Shown piece by piece: positions 9,981-17,517 of a stretch of 64,000 nt of DNA (position 1 is its first letter; every line of letters begins with the position of its first letter). The notes beneath the pieces were generated by a model. That model had not been told where the DNA came from and ran no database searches. It saw nothing but the letters and a program-made list of their open reading frames with translations. This DNA is from Clostridiales bacterium (GTDB lineage Bacteria > Bacillota > Clostridia > Peptostreptococcales > Anaerovoracaceae). A program made the translations under genes and the position numbers. The stretch spans positions 1-64,000 of the forward strand of contig QXXF01000021.1 of assembly GCA_009911365.1 (NCBI GenBank), read 5' to 3'.

Positions 9981-10355
9981 ATAAGATAAGGAGTATCCTT
10001 GCGATATTTCTAAAATATTAACAAATCCCAGCTCTGAAAAAGAATCAGTGAAGTTGACTTTGTCACTCAGTTTTTAATCCACAAATCATTCAGCTAAATC
10101 AGTATGGCCTTTCATTAATAGATTTTTGGTTTTAGCCTGTTACTTGCCTTTGACTGGCGGGTACAAACAAACATTTTAGGGGTTTAAGCCCGTCAGTTTA
10201 CTGGATGCGGGGTCATTGGGATCGTGCATTGTGCAGCAAAAAACAGTTTTAGGATCCATAGGCACATTGATCCACATGGCAAGGTGTGAAAATTTAGGGA
10301 TTGAACTGTAAATGTGAATAGAACGGCAATTTTTTAAGAGGCCTAATGATTTCAA
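9981..10355. other. Non-coding gap upstream of guaA
   Basis: No open frame with a start and RBS is seen in about 375 bases. The stretch 10158-10195 contains GGCGGGT and a complementary GCCCGTC that could form an RNA arm, but the purine-riboswitch signature is absent. The piece lies before the guaA promoter, so it is probably not part of the guaA mRNA. It may hold a small RNA or be decayed DNA. Confidence 0.4.
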
Positions 10356-10384
10356 TTGTAAACGTCAGTGTTTTCTTGTAAAAT
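10356..10384 (+). promoter_or_regulatory. guaA promoter
   Basis: TTGTAA at 10356-10361, a 17-base spacer and TAAAAT at 10379-10384. The predicted start near 10391 leaves a 5' UTR of about 40 bases with AGAGGGTGAGG before the guaA ATG, too short for a riboswitch. Confidence 0.65.
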
Positions 10385-10431
10385 AAAGTGGTGATTATTT
10401 ACGAAAACGCAAGCAGAGAGGGTGAGGTTTT

Positions 10432-11976
10432 ATGGAACATGAAAAAATGATCGTGATGGATTTCGGCGGCCAGTACAACCAGCTGATCGCCCGGCGAGTG
10501 CGGGAGTGCGGTGTTTACTGCGAAATCTATTCTTATAAAAAGGACATTGAAGAGATCAAGGCTATGAACCCCAAAGGGTTGATCCTGACCGGCGGACCCA
10601 ACAGTGCTTATGAGGAGGGTGCTCCGACTTATTCCAAGGAGCTGTTCGAGCTGGGCGTTCCGATCCTGGGCATTTGTTACGGTTCCCAGCTGATGATGCA
10701 CCTTCTGGGCGGTTATGTGTGCGAAGCGCCTGTGCGGGAATATGGAAAAATAGAAGTTACAGTAGATCGTTCATCAGCGATATTTCGGGATGTTTCTGAG
10801 AAAACTATTTGCTGGATGAGTCATAATGATTATATCGAAACAGCTGCACCAGGTTTTCAGGTGATAGCTCATACTGACGATTGTCCAGTGGCGGCGGCAG
10901 AAATGCCGGAAAAAGGCCTATATGCCCTGCAATTTCACCCAGAAGTCCTTCATACTCAGGAGGGCGCAAAGATGCTGTCGAATTTTGTGTACAATGTGTG
11001 CGGGTGCGGCGGCGACTGGCGGATGGATTCTTTTGCGGAAACTTCCATTGCGGCCATCCGGGAGAAAGTGAGAAATGGCCGGGTGCTGTGCGCTTTGTCG
11101 GGCGGCGTGGATTCTTCTGTAGCAGCGGTGATGCTGTCCAAAGCCATTGGTTCTCAATTGACCTGCGTGTTCGTGGATCACGGTCTGCTACGGAAAAATG
11201 AGGGCGATGAGGTAGAAGCGGTCTTCGGCCCTTCAGGTCCGTATGACCTGAATTTCATCAGAGTCAACGCTCAGCAGCGGTTTTATGATAAATTGGCGGG
11301 CGTGGAAGAGCCGGAGCAAAAGCGCAAGATTATTGGTGAGGAATTCATCCGGGTGTTTGAAGAGGAAGCGCAGAAGATTGGGTCCGTGGATTTTCTGGTG
11401 CAGGGAACCATCTATCCGGACGTGGTGGAAAGCGGCCTGGGTGGCGAGTCGGCTGTGATTAAATCTCATCATAACGTGGGCGGCCTGCCGGATTACGTGG
11501 ATTTCAAGGAAATTATCGAGCCCTTGCGGGATCTATTTAAGGATGAGGTGCGAAAAGTCGGTCTGGAGCTGGGCATTCCGGAACATTTGGTTTTCCGTCA
11601 GCCGTTCCCAGGACCTGGATTGGGCATCCGCATTGTGGGCGAAGTGACTGCGGAAAAGGTGAAAATGGTGCAAGACGCAGATGCGATCTACCGTGAGGAA
11701 ATCGCCGCTGCTGGGTTGGATCGAAGTATCGGTCAGTACTTTGCGGCATTGACCAATATGCGTTCTGTGGGTGTCATGGGCGATGAACGGACCTATGATT
11801 ATGCCGTGGCTTTGCGAGCGGTGAACACCATTGACTTTATGACAGCGGAGGCGGCGGAAATACCGTGGGCAGTGCTTCAGAAGGTGACCAGCAGGATTGT
11901 CAATGAGGTGGCGCATGTGAATCGGGTCATGTATGATATCACATCTAAGCCGCCGGGGACGATTGAGTTCGAATAG
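10432..11976 (+). CDS. guaA: GMP synthase (glutamine-hydrolysing)
   Basis: GuaA aminates XMP to GMP using glutamine and ATP. The 514-residue protein has an N-terminal class I glutamine amidotransferase domain (Cys82 in GICYGSQLM, and the His in QFHPEV), an ATP-pyrophosphatase domain ([13 protein letters not shown]), and the C-terminal dimerisation domain ending PPGTIEFE. Length is normal. Its 3' end is the known insertion hot spot of Tn5801-like and other genomic islands, and here an integrase gene begins its 3' end only 80 bases after the guaA stop. The gene itself is intact. Confidence 0.97.
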   Translation: MEHEKMIVMDFGGQYNQLIARRVRECGVYCEIYSYKKDIEEIKAMNPKGLILTGGPNSAYEEGAPTYSKELFELGVPILGICYGSQLMMHLLGGYVCEAPVREYGKIEVTVDRSSAIFRDVSEKTICWMSHNDYIETAAPGFQVIAHTDDCPVAAAEMPEKGLYALQFHPEVLHTQEGAKMLSNFVYNVCGCGGDWRMDSFAETSIAAIREKVRNGRVLCALSGGVDSSVAAVMLSKAIGSQLTCVFVDHGLLRKNEGDEVEAVFGPSGPYDLNFIRVNAQQRFYDKLAGVEEPEQKRKIIGEEFIRVFEEEAQKIGSVDFLVQGTIYPDVVESGLGGESAVIKSHHNVGGLPDYVDFKEIIEPLRDLFKDEVRKVGLELGIPEHLVFRQPFPGPGLGIRIVGEVTAEKVKMVQDADAIYREEIAAAGLDRSIGQYFAALTNMRSVGVMGDERTYDYAVALRAVNTIDFMTAEAAEIPWAVLQKVTSRIVNEVAHVNRVMYDITSKPPGTIEFE

Positions 11977-11985
11977 TCGGAGCTA

Positions 11986-12026
11986 AGCCGCAAAGCCCGT
12001 AAACACAAGGGTTTGGCGGCTTTTTC
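11986..12026 (+). terminator. Terminator after guaA, at the ICE junction
   Basis: AGCCGC and GCGGCT form the base, with CCC/GGG pairing inside, followed by TTTTT. Depending on where the element joined, this hairpin belongs either to guaA or to the ICE end. It also shields guaA from the convergent int gene. Confidence 0.7.
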
Positions 12027-12034
12027 TCTTTATC

Positions 12035-12056
12035 ATTGCATTACGATTGCATTTTT
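12035..12056 (+). repeat. Left pair of 11-bp direct repeats, probable integrase arm sites
   Basis: ATTGCATTACG is followed at once by ATTGCATTTTT, ending one base before the int stop codon. The same tandem pair occurs near the other end of the element at 40545-40566 in the same orientation. In Tn916-like elements the N-terminal domain of integrase binds such arm-type direct repeats near both ends. Confidence 0.7.
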
Positions 12057-13241
12057 CTATTCAACCTCTTTATGATATGCTGCGGTGTGCTGATTGCTTG
12101 TGTAATCTGCAATGCTGTGTGAAGCGGGTGTGTATGTCAGTACGCCCGTTAATTTATTGGCAACTTCAAGATTGCTGTTCGGGTACAAATGCCCGTATGT
12201 TCCTAAAGTGGTCTGTATCTTCTCATGCCCTAAACGCTCTTTAATCAAAAGCGGGTTTTCTCCCATGCTGATTAAAAGGGAAGCGTGGGAATGTCTTAAC
12301 GCATGGATTTTGATACGGTGTACGCCTGCAAGCCCGGCAAGTTTTTCTAAGGCTCTTGGAAGTGTGTGCTTACTGGTAGGAATACCGTTGTAGCTCAACA
12401 CCAAATCGCAGCCTTTCAAAACTTTTTGCTGAACTTCACGCCACGACTGCAATTCTTTTAAGGTGTCCGTGTCAATATAGATTGTGCGGACGCTTGCCTG
12501 TGTCTTTGGTTCAACAAACTTGTAATCGTCCATTGACTTATAGTACAGGGTCTTTGTTATGCTTAAAAGCCCTGTTTCAAAATCAATGTCAGACCATTGC
12601 AGGGCGGCGGCTTCGCCAATCCGTAAACCTGTCATAAACAGCACCCAAAAGGAAATGAAAAGGTAGTGTTCGTAATAATCGCCCTTATAGAGCAGGGAAA
12701 TCACTTTCTGAAATTCTTCCAACGTCCAGAAGTCAACCTTTGTCTTTTTGCTTTTGATGTTGCCTATCATGCGTGACGGGTTCTTTTTTGCAATTCCCAG
12801 AACAATCGCCCGGTCAAATGCAATAGACAGCATACCCTGTACGACACGGATATAGTTGGGGCTAAATTCTTTCGCAAGCTCCAACTGCCAATTCTGCACA
12901 TTGATAGGTTCTATTTCGTCCGTTGCCATTTTGTAGAAGTATGCGAAATGCTTCTGAATGGTGGAACGGCGGTTCAAGTAGGTGCTTTCCTTTACCTGTG
13001 TTTTGTACCACGGGAGATAAGTTTCCTCAATGAACGTCTGGAAAGAAATTGTTTCCTTTTTGGCGGTCAGTTCTTCGGTGGAAGTGAGGACAAGTTTTGA
13101 ATATTCTTCCCTTGCTTCCTTTTTTGTCTTAAAGCCGCTTCGGTATTTCTGTATCTGTTTACCTGTTATCGGATTGTAGCCTAAGTTTGCTCTAAAATAA
13201 TATGTTCCGTTATCTGCTTTCTTAATTGGGTCTTTTGCCAT
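12057..13241 (-). CDS. int: Tyrosine recombinase/integrase of the ICE
   Basis: A 394-residue Tn916-type integrase that cuts and joins the element ends. An N-terminal arm-binding domain (about 1-65, rich in Lys, with TYYFRANLGYNPITGKQ), a SAM-like core-binding domain (70-165) and the catalytic domain follow in order. The catalytic residues are Arg207 (GLRIGE), His313 and Arg316 (HALRHSHAS), His339 (LGHE) and Tyr349 (GTYGH). The start at 13241 is fixed by TAAGGAGTGAGATT before the ATG. The gene ends next to guaA, as in elements that use the guaA 3' end. The DUF3173 gene lies 11 bases upstream on the same strand and probably acts as directionality partner. Confidence 0.95.
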   Translation of the reverse strand: MAKDPIKKADNGTYYFRANLGYNPITGKQIQKYRSGFKTKKEAREEYSKLVLTSTEELTAKKETISFQTFIEETYLPWYKTQVKESTYLNRRSTIQKHFAYFYKMATDEIEPINVQNWQLELAKEFSPNYIRVVQGMLSIAFDRAIVLGIAKKNPSRMIGNIKSKKTKVDFWTLEEFQKVISLLYKGDYYEHYLFISFWVLFMTGLRIGEAAALQWSDIDFETGLLSITKTLYYKSMDDYKFVEPKTQASVRTIYIDTDTLKELQSWREVQQKVLKGCDLVLSYNGIPTSKHTLPRALEKLAGLAGVHRIKIHALRHSHASLLISMGENPLLIKERLGHEKIQTTLGTYGHLYPNSNLEVANKLTGVLTYTPASHSIADYTSNQHTAAYHKEVE

Positions 13242-13252
13242 AATCTCACTCC

Positions 13253-13471
13253 TTACATAGATGTGCAAGAAGTACATTCAGCCTGTCCGTCTGGAAATGT
13301 AATACCCAATAATTCCTCCACGGCTTCCCTCGGTACACGGTCTAATTTCCGGGACTGATAGTATGTATGCCCTTTGGAAATCATAAGTTTTTTTGCTTCC
13401 CGTATAATGTCAGCCGCAAAAGAAGTCCCATAACCCAGAGCAATTAAATCTTTTTTGGTTACGGTTATCAT
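13253..13471 (-). CDS. DUF3173 protein, probable excision partner of Int
   Basis: A 72-residue protein beginning MITVTKKDLIALGYGTSFAA. The sequence fits DUF3173, a family found directly upstream of ICE integrases. The N-terminal part looks like a small helix-turn-helix, and RKLDRVPREAVEELLG is the conserved second half. By position and size it takes the place of an excisionase (Xis). It has a GAAAGGAGG site before the ATG. The C-terminal GQAECTSCTSM is Cys/Ser-rich and may be an element-specific tail. Its role in excision is inferred from context only. Confidence 0.8.
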   Translation of the reverse strand: MITVTKKDLIALGYGTSFAADIIREAKKLMISKGHTYYQSRKLDRVPREAVEELLGITFPDGQAECTSCTSM

Positions 13472-13954
13472 AGCCCTCCTTTCCTAGACCAGATAATGAA
13501 ACCTCAATATCTTGTCTACGATCATAACAGATTTTCAGCAAAAATGCGCTATAAATTTTATTATTTTTCAAAAAAGTTGAGTAAGAAAGGCAGCTCGGAC
13601 GGCTTGGCAGCTCCACGGGACTTGCACCCCTCTCATTCTTATGAGTAGCCGTGTCATACGGGTGTATCATTATACCAATATGCGGGTCATGGCGGCGGCA
13701 GTTTCCTCTTGCCGCCTGCGGTGCGCTGAATAGTATCGCTCGCCCTTTGCGGGGTCTTGGCGTATCAGCCCGCAGGCTCGCCGTATATTGAACGTGTCCG
13801 ATTGCCCTATGCTGCGCTGTGCGCTTTCTTTGTCAAAGTTCTTGGGGCTTGTCAGCCCGCAAAGGCACACCATGAAGATGTACTTTTGCGGAATGGCAAG
13901 AAGCGGCGGGCGGTCATGCCGCCCGTGCTTTCCTGTCCTCTTTTTTCCTGTCTT
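13472..13954. other. ICE intergenic region with short direct repeats
   Basis: About 480 bases with no gene I can support. GGCAGCTC occurs twice with a 17-base period (13589-13596 and 13606-13613), followed by GGGACTTGCACCCC. A GC-rich palindrome GGGCGG/CCGCCC lies near 13905-13922 just after the HTH_16 gene and may end that transcript. A minus-strand frame of 67 codons at 13670-13873 has no good RBS or recognisable motif. The region probably carries the control DNA for xis/int. Confidence 0.45.
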
Positions 13955-14215
13955 TTAAGCCACGCTAAAGGTCATAACCTTTATAATCAGCTTGGTTTCC
14001 AGTCTGCGCCGCAGCTCCATGTCTAACCACGGGTGGGGGCAGCCTGCTTCATCATACATGGTTCGTGTTGACAGTGTTGTGATGTAGCCCTCGTAATGCT
14101 TCAACACGGTATTCATAGCGTCCACGTCCCCGGAAACAGCCGACACAATGACGGGGTAAGGGAGTAAACCGTTACCATCCTGTAAGTGCGGCGTGTTGGA
14201 AGTCGTTTCATTCAT
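13955..14215 (-). CDS. HTH_16-type conjugative element regulator
   Basis: An 86-residue protein whose middle part (IVSAVSGDVDAMNTVLKHYE, then GYITTLSTR) matches the helix-turn-helix domain found in Tn916 Orf8-like proteins. These are small regulators paired with a sigma-like protein in front of int/xis. I start at the ATG at 14215, eight bases after GGAGGG; another ATG two codons earlier is possible. It overlaps the end of the sigma-like gene by 8 bp, so the two are translationally coupled. Confidence 0.75.
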   Translation of the reverse strand: MNETTSNTPHLQDGNGLLPYPVIVSAVSGDVDAMNTVLKHYEGYITTLSTRTMYDEAGCPHPWLDMELRRRLETKLIIKVMTFSVA

Positions 14216-14633
14216 CAGCATTTCCCTCCATGAATTTTTTTAGTTCTTGTAAAGAGCTTGTCCGGCGGTAGGCTACCGTCCGGCGCAAAAGGTTCAAGTG
14301 AGCTGCAATCTCCGGGTCGTTCATTCCCAAAAAGTAATACAGCAGAATGATTTCAAGCCTGTCCTTTGGCAAAGTCTTTAGTGCTTCGGCTAGAAGCTCG
14401 TCCGCTATGAAAATCTCAAAGCCCCTCGCTTCAAAACGGTATGTATCTTTGAAATACTCGTCCCATGCGCTTAACTGTGCAAGCGTTCCCTGCGGCAGCA
14501 TGGAAAAGGGTATCTCATACTGCCTAAGTACGTTCATGCGCCTGTGGTAATCCCTGCTTTCGTTCCTCAATATGCGTTTGCAGTATGCGTCAAAGGTATG
14601 CTGCTTGTGCTTTTCTTTTGGGTCTGGCTTCAT
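14208..14633 (-). CDS. Sigma-70 region 4-like ICE regulator
   Basis: A 141-residue protein with a C-terminal sigma region 4 helix-turn-helix (LPKDRLEIILLYYFLGMNDP, then EIAAHLNLLRRTVAYRRTSSL). It resembles Tn916 Orf7 and related ICE sigma-like activators that switch on excision and transfer genes. The start at 14633 follows GGGGAGGTGGCAGC. The reading frame extends 48 codons farther upstream, but that part is IR-rich DNA and has no RBS. Target promoters are not visible to me. Confidence 0.82.
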   Translation of the reverse strand: MKPDPKEKHKQHTFDAYCKRILRNESRDYHRRMNVLRQYEIPFSMLPQGTLAQLSAWDEYFKDTYRFEARGFEIFIADELLAEALKTLPKDRLEIILLYYFLGMNDPEIAAHLNLLRRTVAYRRTSSLQELKKFMEGNADE

Positions 14634-14688
14634 GCTGCCACCTCCCCATGCCTGCGGAAAAAGTCTGTGCTTTTTTCCTGTGCTGTTA

Positions 14689-15119
14689 CTACTACGCACT
14701 GGAAAGCGAAAATGGCAAACTTTTTCAAAAAAATTTTCAAAAAGTTTTCGACAAAGCATAAAAAAGCCCGGCTGCAAGTGGTTATCAGTCGGGTGTGTTT
14801 AGTGGGGTGTTTTCGTTGGTAAATCAGCGTTTCCCGTGCAAAGTGCGGGGTGCTTTTTCGGGTGTGCCTGCCACAAAAAATTTTTTTACGGATTGGCTGC
14901 ACCTCCTTGATTTTTTTGGAAAGGTCTTGTGCCGCTTTCCAGTAAAAATGTTACAGCTCCAATATCACGTTTCTATCATGTTTGTATCGGGATTGTATCA
15001 AGCCTTTCATCAAAGAATGACATTTTTATCCATATATCGGAAATGCCGGATTGACTTTTTCCATGATTTTCAAAAACTTTTCTTTCTGTTTGCCATTTTG
15101 GGCTTCCAGTGCGTAGTAA
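14689..15119. repeat. Inverted repeat of about 32 bp flanking a 370-bp spacer
   Basis: The arm 14689-14720 (CTACTACGCACTGGAAAGCG and on) is matched in inverted orientation by 15088-15119, with 28 of 32 positions identical. A-rich and T-rich segments next to both arms also correspond weakly (TTTTTCAAAA type), so the repeat may once have been longer. The pair lies between the sigma-like gene and the oriT-like segment at 15129. The 600 bases from 14634 to 15261 hold no gene. Confidence 0.7.
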
Positions 15120-15128
15120 GGATAGGGG

Positions 15129-15237
15129 GAAGAATAGCAAGCATAGGGATTGAGTACCCAATCCCGTAAAATTTCCATTCCCCGCCCTGCGGGACTTGTG
15201 GAAATTTTGCTTGTTGGGAAGTGTCCCAAACCCTCTT
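15129..15237 (+). other. oriT: oriT-like segment, copy A
   Basis: A 109-bp segment directly before mobC-relaxase contains four hairpins. They are GGGATTG/CAATCCC, AAAATTTCCA/TGGAAATTTT (10 bp perfect, enclosing the next one), CCCGC/GCGGG, and TTGGG/CCCAA. A second, inverted copy lies at 25616-25724 with about 94% identity. Position before a MOBP relaxase operon and dense inverted repeats are what an origin of transfer needs. The nick site cannot be told. Note that the AAAATTTCCA arm differs between the copies in a compensatory way. Confidence 0.65.
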
Positions 15238-15261
15238 AGAAAACGGAAAGGAAGCGGAGCT

Positions 15262-15591
15262 ATGGCAGAAAGAAAACGGGCTATCCAGTTAAAATTTTAT
15301 GTGACGGAGCAGGAGCGCATATTGATTGAGGAAAAAATGAAGCTGCTGCAAACGGACAACTTGGGGGCATACCTGCGGAAAATGGCGATTGACGGCTATA
15401 TCATTCAGCTAGACTATACCGCAATCAAGGAGCAGACGGCAGAGATACAGAAAGTCGGTGTGAACGTGAACCAGATAGCAAGGCGTGTCAATTCCGCCGG
15501 GAACGCCTATAAAGAGGACTTGGAAGAAATAAAGGGGGCATTGGAAAAGATATGGCAGTTACAAAGATACACCCTATCAAAACTACGCTGA
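15262..15591 (+). CDS. mobC: MobC-like relaxosome accessory protein
   Basis: A 109-residue basic protein with an N-terminal ribbon-helix-helix-like part (RAIQLKFYVTEQERILIEEK) and the typical GAYLRKMAIDGY and GVNVNQIARRVNSAGN motifs of bacterial mobilisation MobC proteins. Such proteins bind oriT and help the relaxase to open the strands. AAAGGAAGCGGAGCT precedes the ATG at 15262. The frame is open farther upstream through the oriT-like DNA, but without an RBS. It overlaps the relaxase gene by 40 bp. Confidence 0.88.
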   Translation: MAERKRAIQLKFYVTEQERILIEEKMKLLQTDNLGAYLRKMAIDGYIIQLDYTAIKEQTAEIQKVGVNVNQIARRVNSAGNAYKEDLEEIKGALEKIWQLQRYTLSKLR

Positions 15592-16898
15592 ATAAGGCAA
15601 TAGATTATATCTGCAATCCCGATAAGACGGACGACAAGGTTTTGATTTCCTCCTACGGCTGCTCTTATGAAACGGCAGACATAGAATTTGGTTTTACAAT
15701 CTCAAAGGCAAGGGACAAGGGGGACAACCTCGGACACCATTTGATACAGTCTTTTGCGCCGGGAGAGGTCAGCTATGAGGAAGCCCACCGTATAGGAAAG
15801 GAGCTTGCGGACAAGGTTCTCGGCGGCAAGTATGAGTATGTACTGACTACCCACATAGACAAGGGGCATATCCATAACCATATCATATTTTGCTCGGTTG
15901 ATTTTGTGACGCACCGTAAGTATGTTTCCAACAAGAAAAGCTATTACCAGATAAGGAATGAGAGTGACAGGCTGTGCAAGGAACATGGATTGTCAGTCGT
16001 CACGCCGGGGCAGGACAAGGGAAAGAAATATGCGGAATGGGACGCTGAACGGAAAGGCACAAGTTGGAAAGCGAAGCTGAAAGCCGTGATTGATGATACA
16101 ATCCCCAAAGCAAAAGATTTTGAAGATTTCCTGCGGCTCATGGAAGCGGCGGGCTATGAGATCAAGCGGGGGAAGTATGTTTCATTCCGTGCGCCGGGGC
16201 AGGAACGCTTCACACGCTCTAAGACGCTAGGGGAAGCCTATACAGAGGAAGCCATAACAGAGAGGATTGCCGGGACATACCGGGCGAAGCCGAAAACGTT
16301 AAGGCAGGAAAAGGCGGGTATCTCCATGCTGATTGACATTCAGAACAGTATCAAGGCGGCAGAAAGTAAGGGCTACGAACAGTGGGCGAAAATACACAAT
16401 CTGAAACAGGCGGCAAAGACTTTGAATTTTTTAACGGAGCATGACATTTCAGAGTATGAACAGTTGCAGGCGGTTCTTGATGAAGTGCATACAGAAAGTG
16501 AACAGACCGCCGCCACACTGAAAGGCTTAGAAAAGAGGTTGTCCGACATATCCCTTTTGATGAAAAACATATCCGCATACCAACAGACAAAGGCGGTCTA
16601 TGCGGAGTACAAAAAGGCAAAGGACAAAGAAAAATTCCTGCGGGGGAATGAAAGCAGTATCATCATTCACGAAGCAGCCGCTAAGACGTTGCAGGCGGCA
16701 AGGAACGGCGGGAAGCTGCCCGACTTCAAGAAGCTGCACACGGAGTATAAGGAGCTGACAGAGAAAAAGGATAAGCTGTATCAAGAGTACGGAAAGCTAA
16801 AAAAGAAAGTGAAACAGTATGATATGATTAAGCAGAACGTAGACAGCATTTTGCGGCAGGCGAAGCAGCCGGAACGGGACAGGCAGACAGAGAGGTAA
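15552..16898 (+). CDS. MOBP-type relaxase
   Basis: A 448-residue relaxase/mobilisation nuclease that nicks oriT and stays bound to the 5' end during transfer. The N-terminal domain (about 1-250) carries the probable catalytic Tyr19 (KAIDYICNPDKT) and the metal-binding motif HIDKGHIHNH (101-110). The remaining part is helical and Lys/Glu-rich, likely coiled coil. The ATG lies inside mobC, preceded by GGGGGCATTGGAAAAGAT, so translation is coupled. It is the only relaxase in the window. Unlike most ICE genes after it, mobC and relaxase are on the plus strand. Confidence 0.93.
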   Translation: MAVTKIHPIKTTLNKAIDYICNPDKTDDKVLISSYGCSYETADIEFGFTISKARDKGDNLGHHLIQSFAPGEVSYEEAHRIGKELADKVLGGKYEYVLTTHIDKGHIHNHIIFCSVDFVTHRKYVSNKKSYYQIRNESDRLCKEHGLSVVTPGQDKGKKYAEWDAERKGTSWKAKLKAVIDDTIPKAKDFEDFLRLMEAAGYEIKRGKYVSFRAPGQERFTRSKTLGEAYTEEAITERIAGTYRAKPKTLRQEKAGISMLIDIQNSIKAAESKGYEQWAKIHNLKQAAKTLNFLTEHDISEYEQLQAVLDEVHTESEQTAATLKGLEKRLSDISLLMKNISAYQQTKAVYAEYKKAKDKEKFLRGNESSIIIHEAAAKTLQAARNGGKLPDFKKLHTEYKELTEKKDKLYQEYGKLKKKVKQYDMIKQNVDSILRQAKQPERDRQTER

Positions 16899-17003
16899 TG
16901 CGGACAGTTAGGACGGCGTGTAAGGCGTTTTAAGGGCGTTTTGTAACGCAGGCAGGGGGATAACCATTGCCGCCCGGAAAGGGCTTCTAATCGTCCACAA
17001 GAG

Positions 17004-17054
17004 CAGAAAAAGACACCGGGAAATGACGGTCTATCAATCGTCATTTCCCGGTGT
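17004..17054 (-). terminator. Long hairpin terminator after the winged-helix gene
   Basis: ACACCGGGAAATGACG and its exact complement form a 16-bp stem around a 10-base loop. On the minus strand it is followed by CTTTTTCTG. It ends transcripts of the tet block and may also stop relaxase transcripts from the other side. Confidence 0.82.
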
Positions 17055-17468
17055 TTATGCACTGAATTTATAGCCGACACCTAACACGGTTTTTATATAG
17101 GTCGGGTTCTTGCTGTCCGGCTCTATTTTTTTCCGTAGGTTATAAATCACGTTGACAACGCTTGAATGGCAGCTCTCGCTATCCATGTTCCAAACGGCTT
17201 CAAATATCTGTGTCTGTGTGAACACAATTCCCGGATTGGAAGCAAGGAATACAAGGGTGCTGTATTCAAGGCGTGTAAGGTGTATCTCTTTTCCATTCTG
17301 AAATACCCGATGTTGATGTAATCTTATTTCCAGTTCCGAAAAAGTGAGTATTTGAGAGTATGGCGGCTGTATAGTTTCCAACTGTAAGTTATTAGCAAGG
17401 GTGGCTATAACTTTTTCAACTGCCTTTTCTTCTTTATCATCAAATGTAAGTATAATTATTTTTCCTAT
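17055..17468 (-). CDS. OmpR/PhoB-type winged-helix protein without receiver domain; ATA at start position
   Basis: A winged-helix DNA-binding domain (LTRLEYSTLVFLASNPGIVF, VNVIYNLRKKIEP, and YIKTVLGVGYKFSA at the end) as in OmpR/PhoB response regulators, but with no receiver domain. The first ATG, at 17381, has no RBS. The frame stays open 29 codons more, and AGGAGG lies seven bases before an ATA codon at 17468-17466. Starting there gives a sensible N-terminus (GKIIILTFDDKEEKAVEKVI). An ATG-to-ATA change at the start is therefore likely, leaving either weak AUA initiation or a silenced gene. It lies just downstream of tet on the same strand. Its target is unknown. Confidence 0.65.
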   Translation of the reverse strand: MGKIIILTFDDKEEKAVEKVIATLANNLQLETIQPPYSQILTFSELEIRLHQHRVFQNGKEIHLTRLEYSTLVFLASNPGIVFTQTQIFEAVWNMDSESCHSSVVNVIYNLRKKIEPDSKNPTYIKTVLGVGYKFSA

Positions 17469-17517
17469 GTTGCCACCTCCTAATTTTCAGCTTTTTTCTG
17501 TTGCTTAGATAGTTTTA

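Noticed and set aside
9981-10431. Purine or guanidine riboswitch before guaA
   Set aside because: No matching core; the likely promoter lies only about 50-75 bases before the start codon.
11960-11980. GAGTTCGAATAG at the guaA end looks like a tRNA T-loop
   Set aside because: It is the coding sequence for the conserved C-terminal residues IEFE and the stop; no other tRNA parts surround it.
13670-13873. 67-codon minus-strand frame as a gene
   Set aside because: No good RBS and no recognisable motif; probably chance in GC-rich DNA.
14795-15160. Plus- and minus-strand frames in the IR-rich region as genes
   Set aside because: They follow the inverted repeats and oriT-like DNA, lack RBSs and show no family features.
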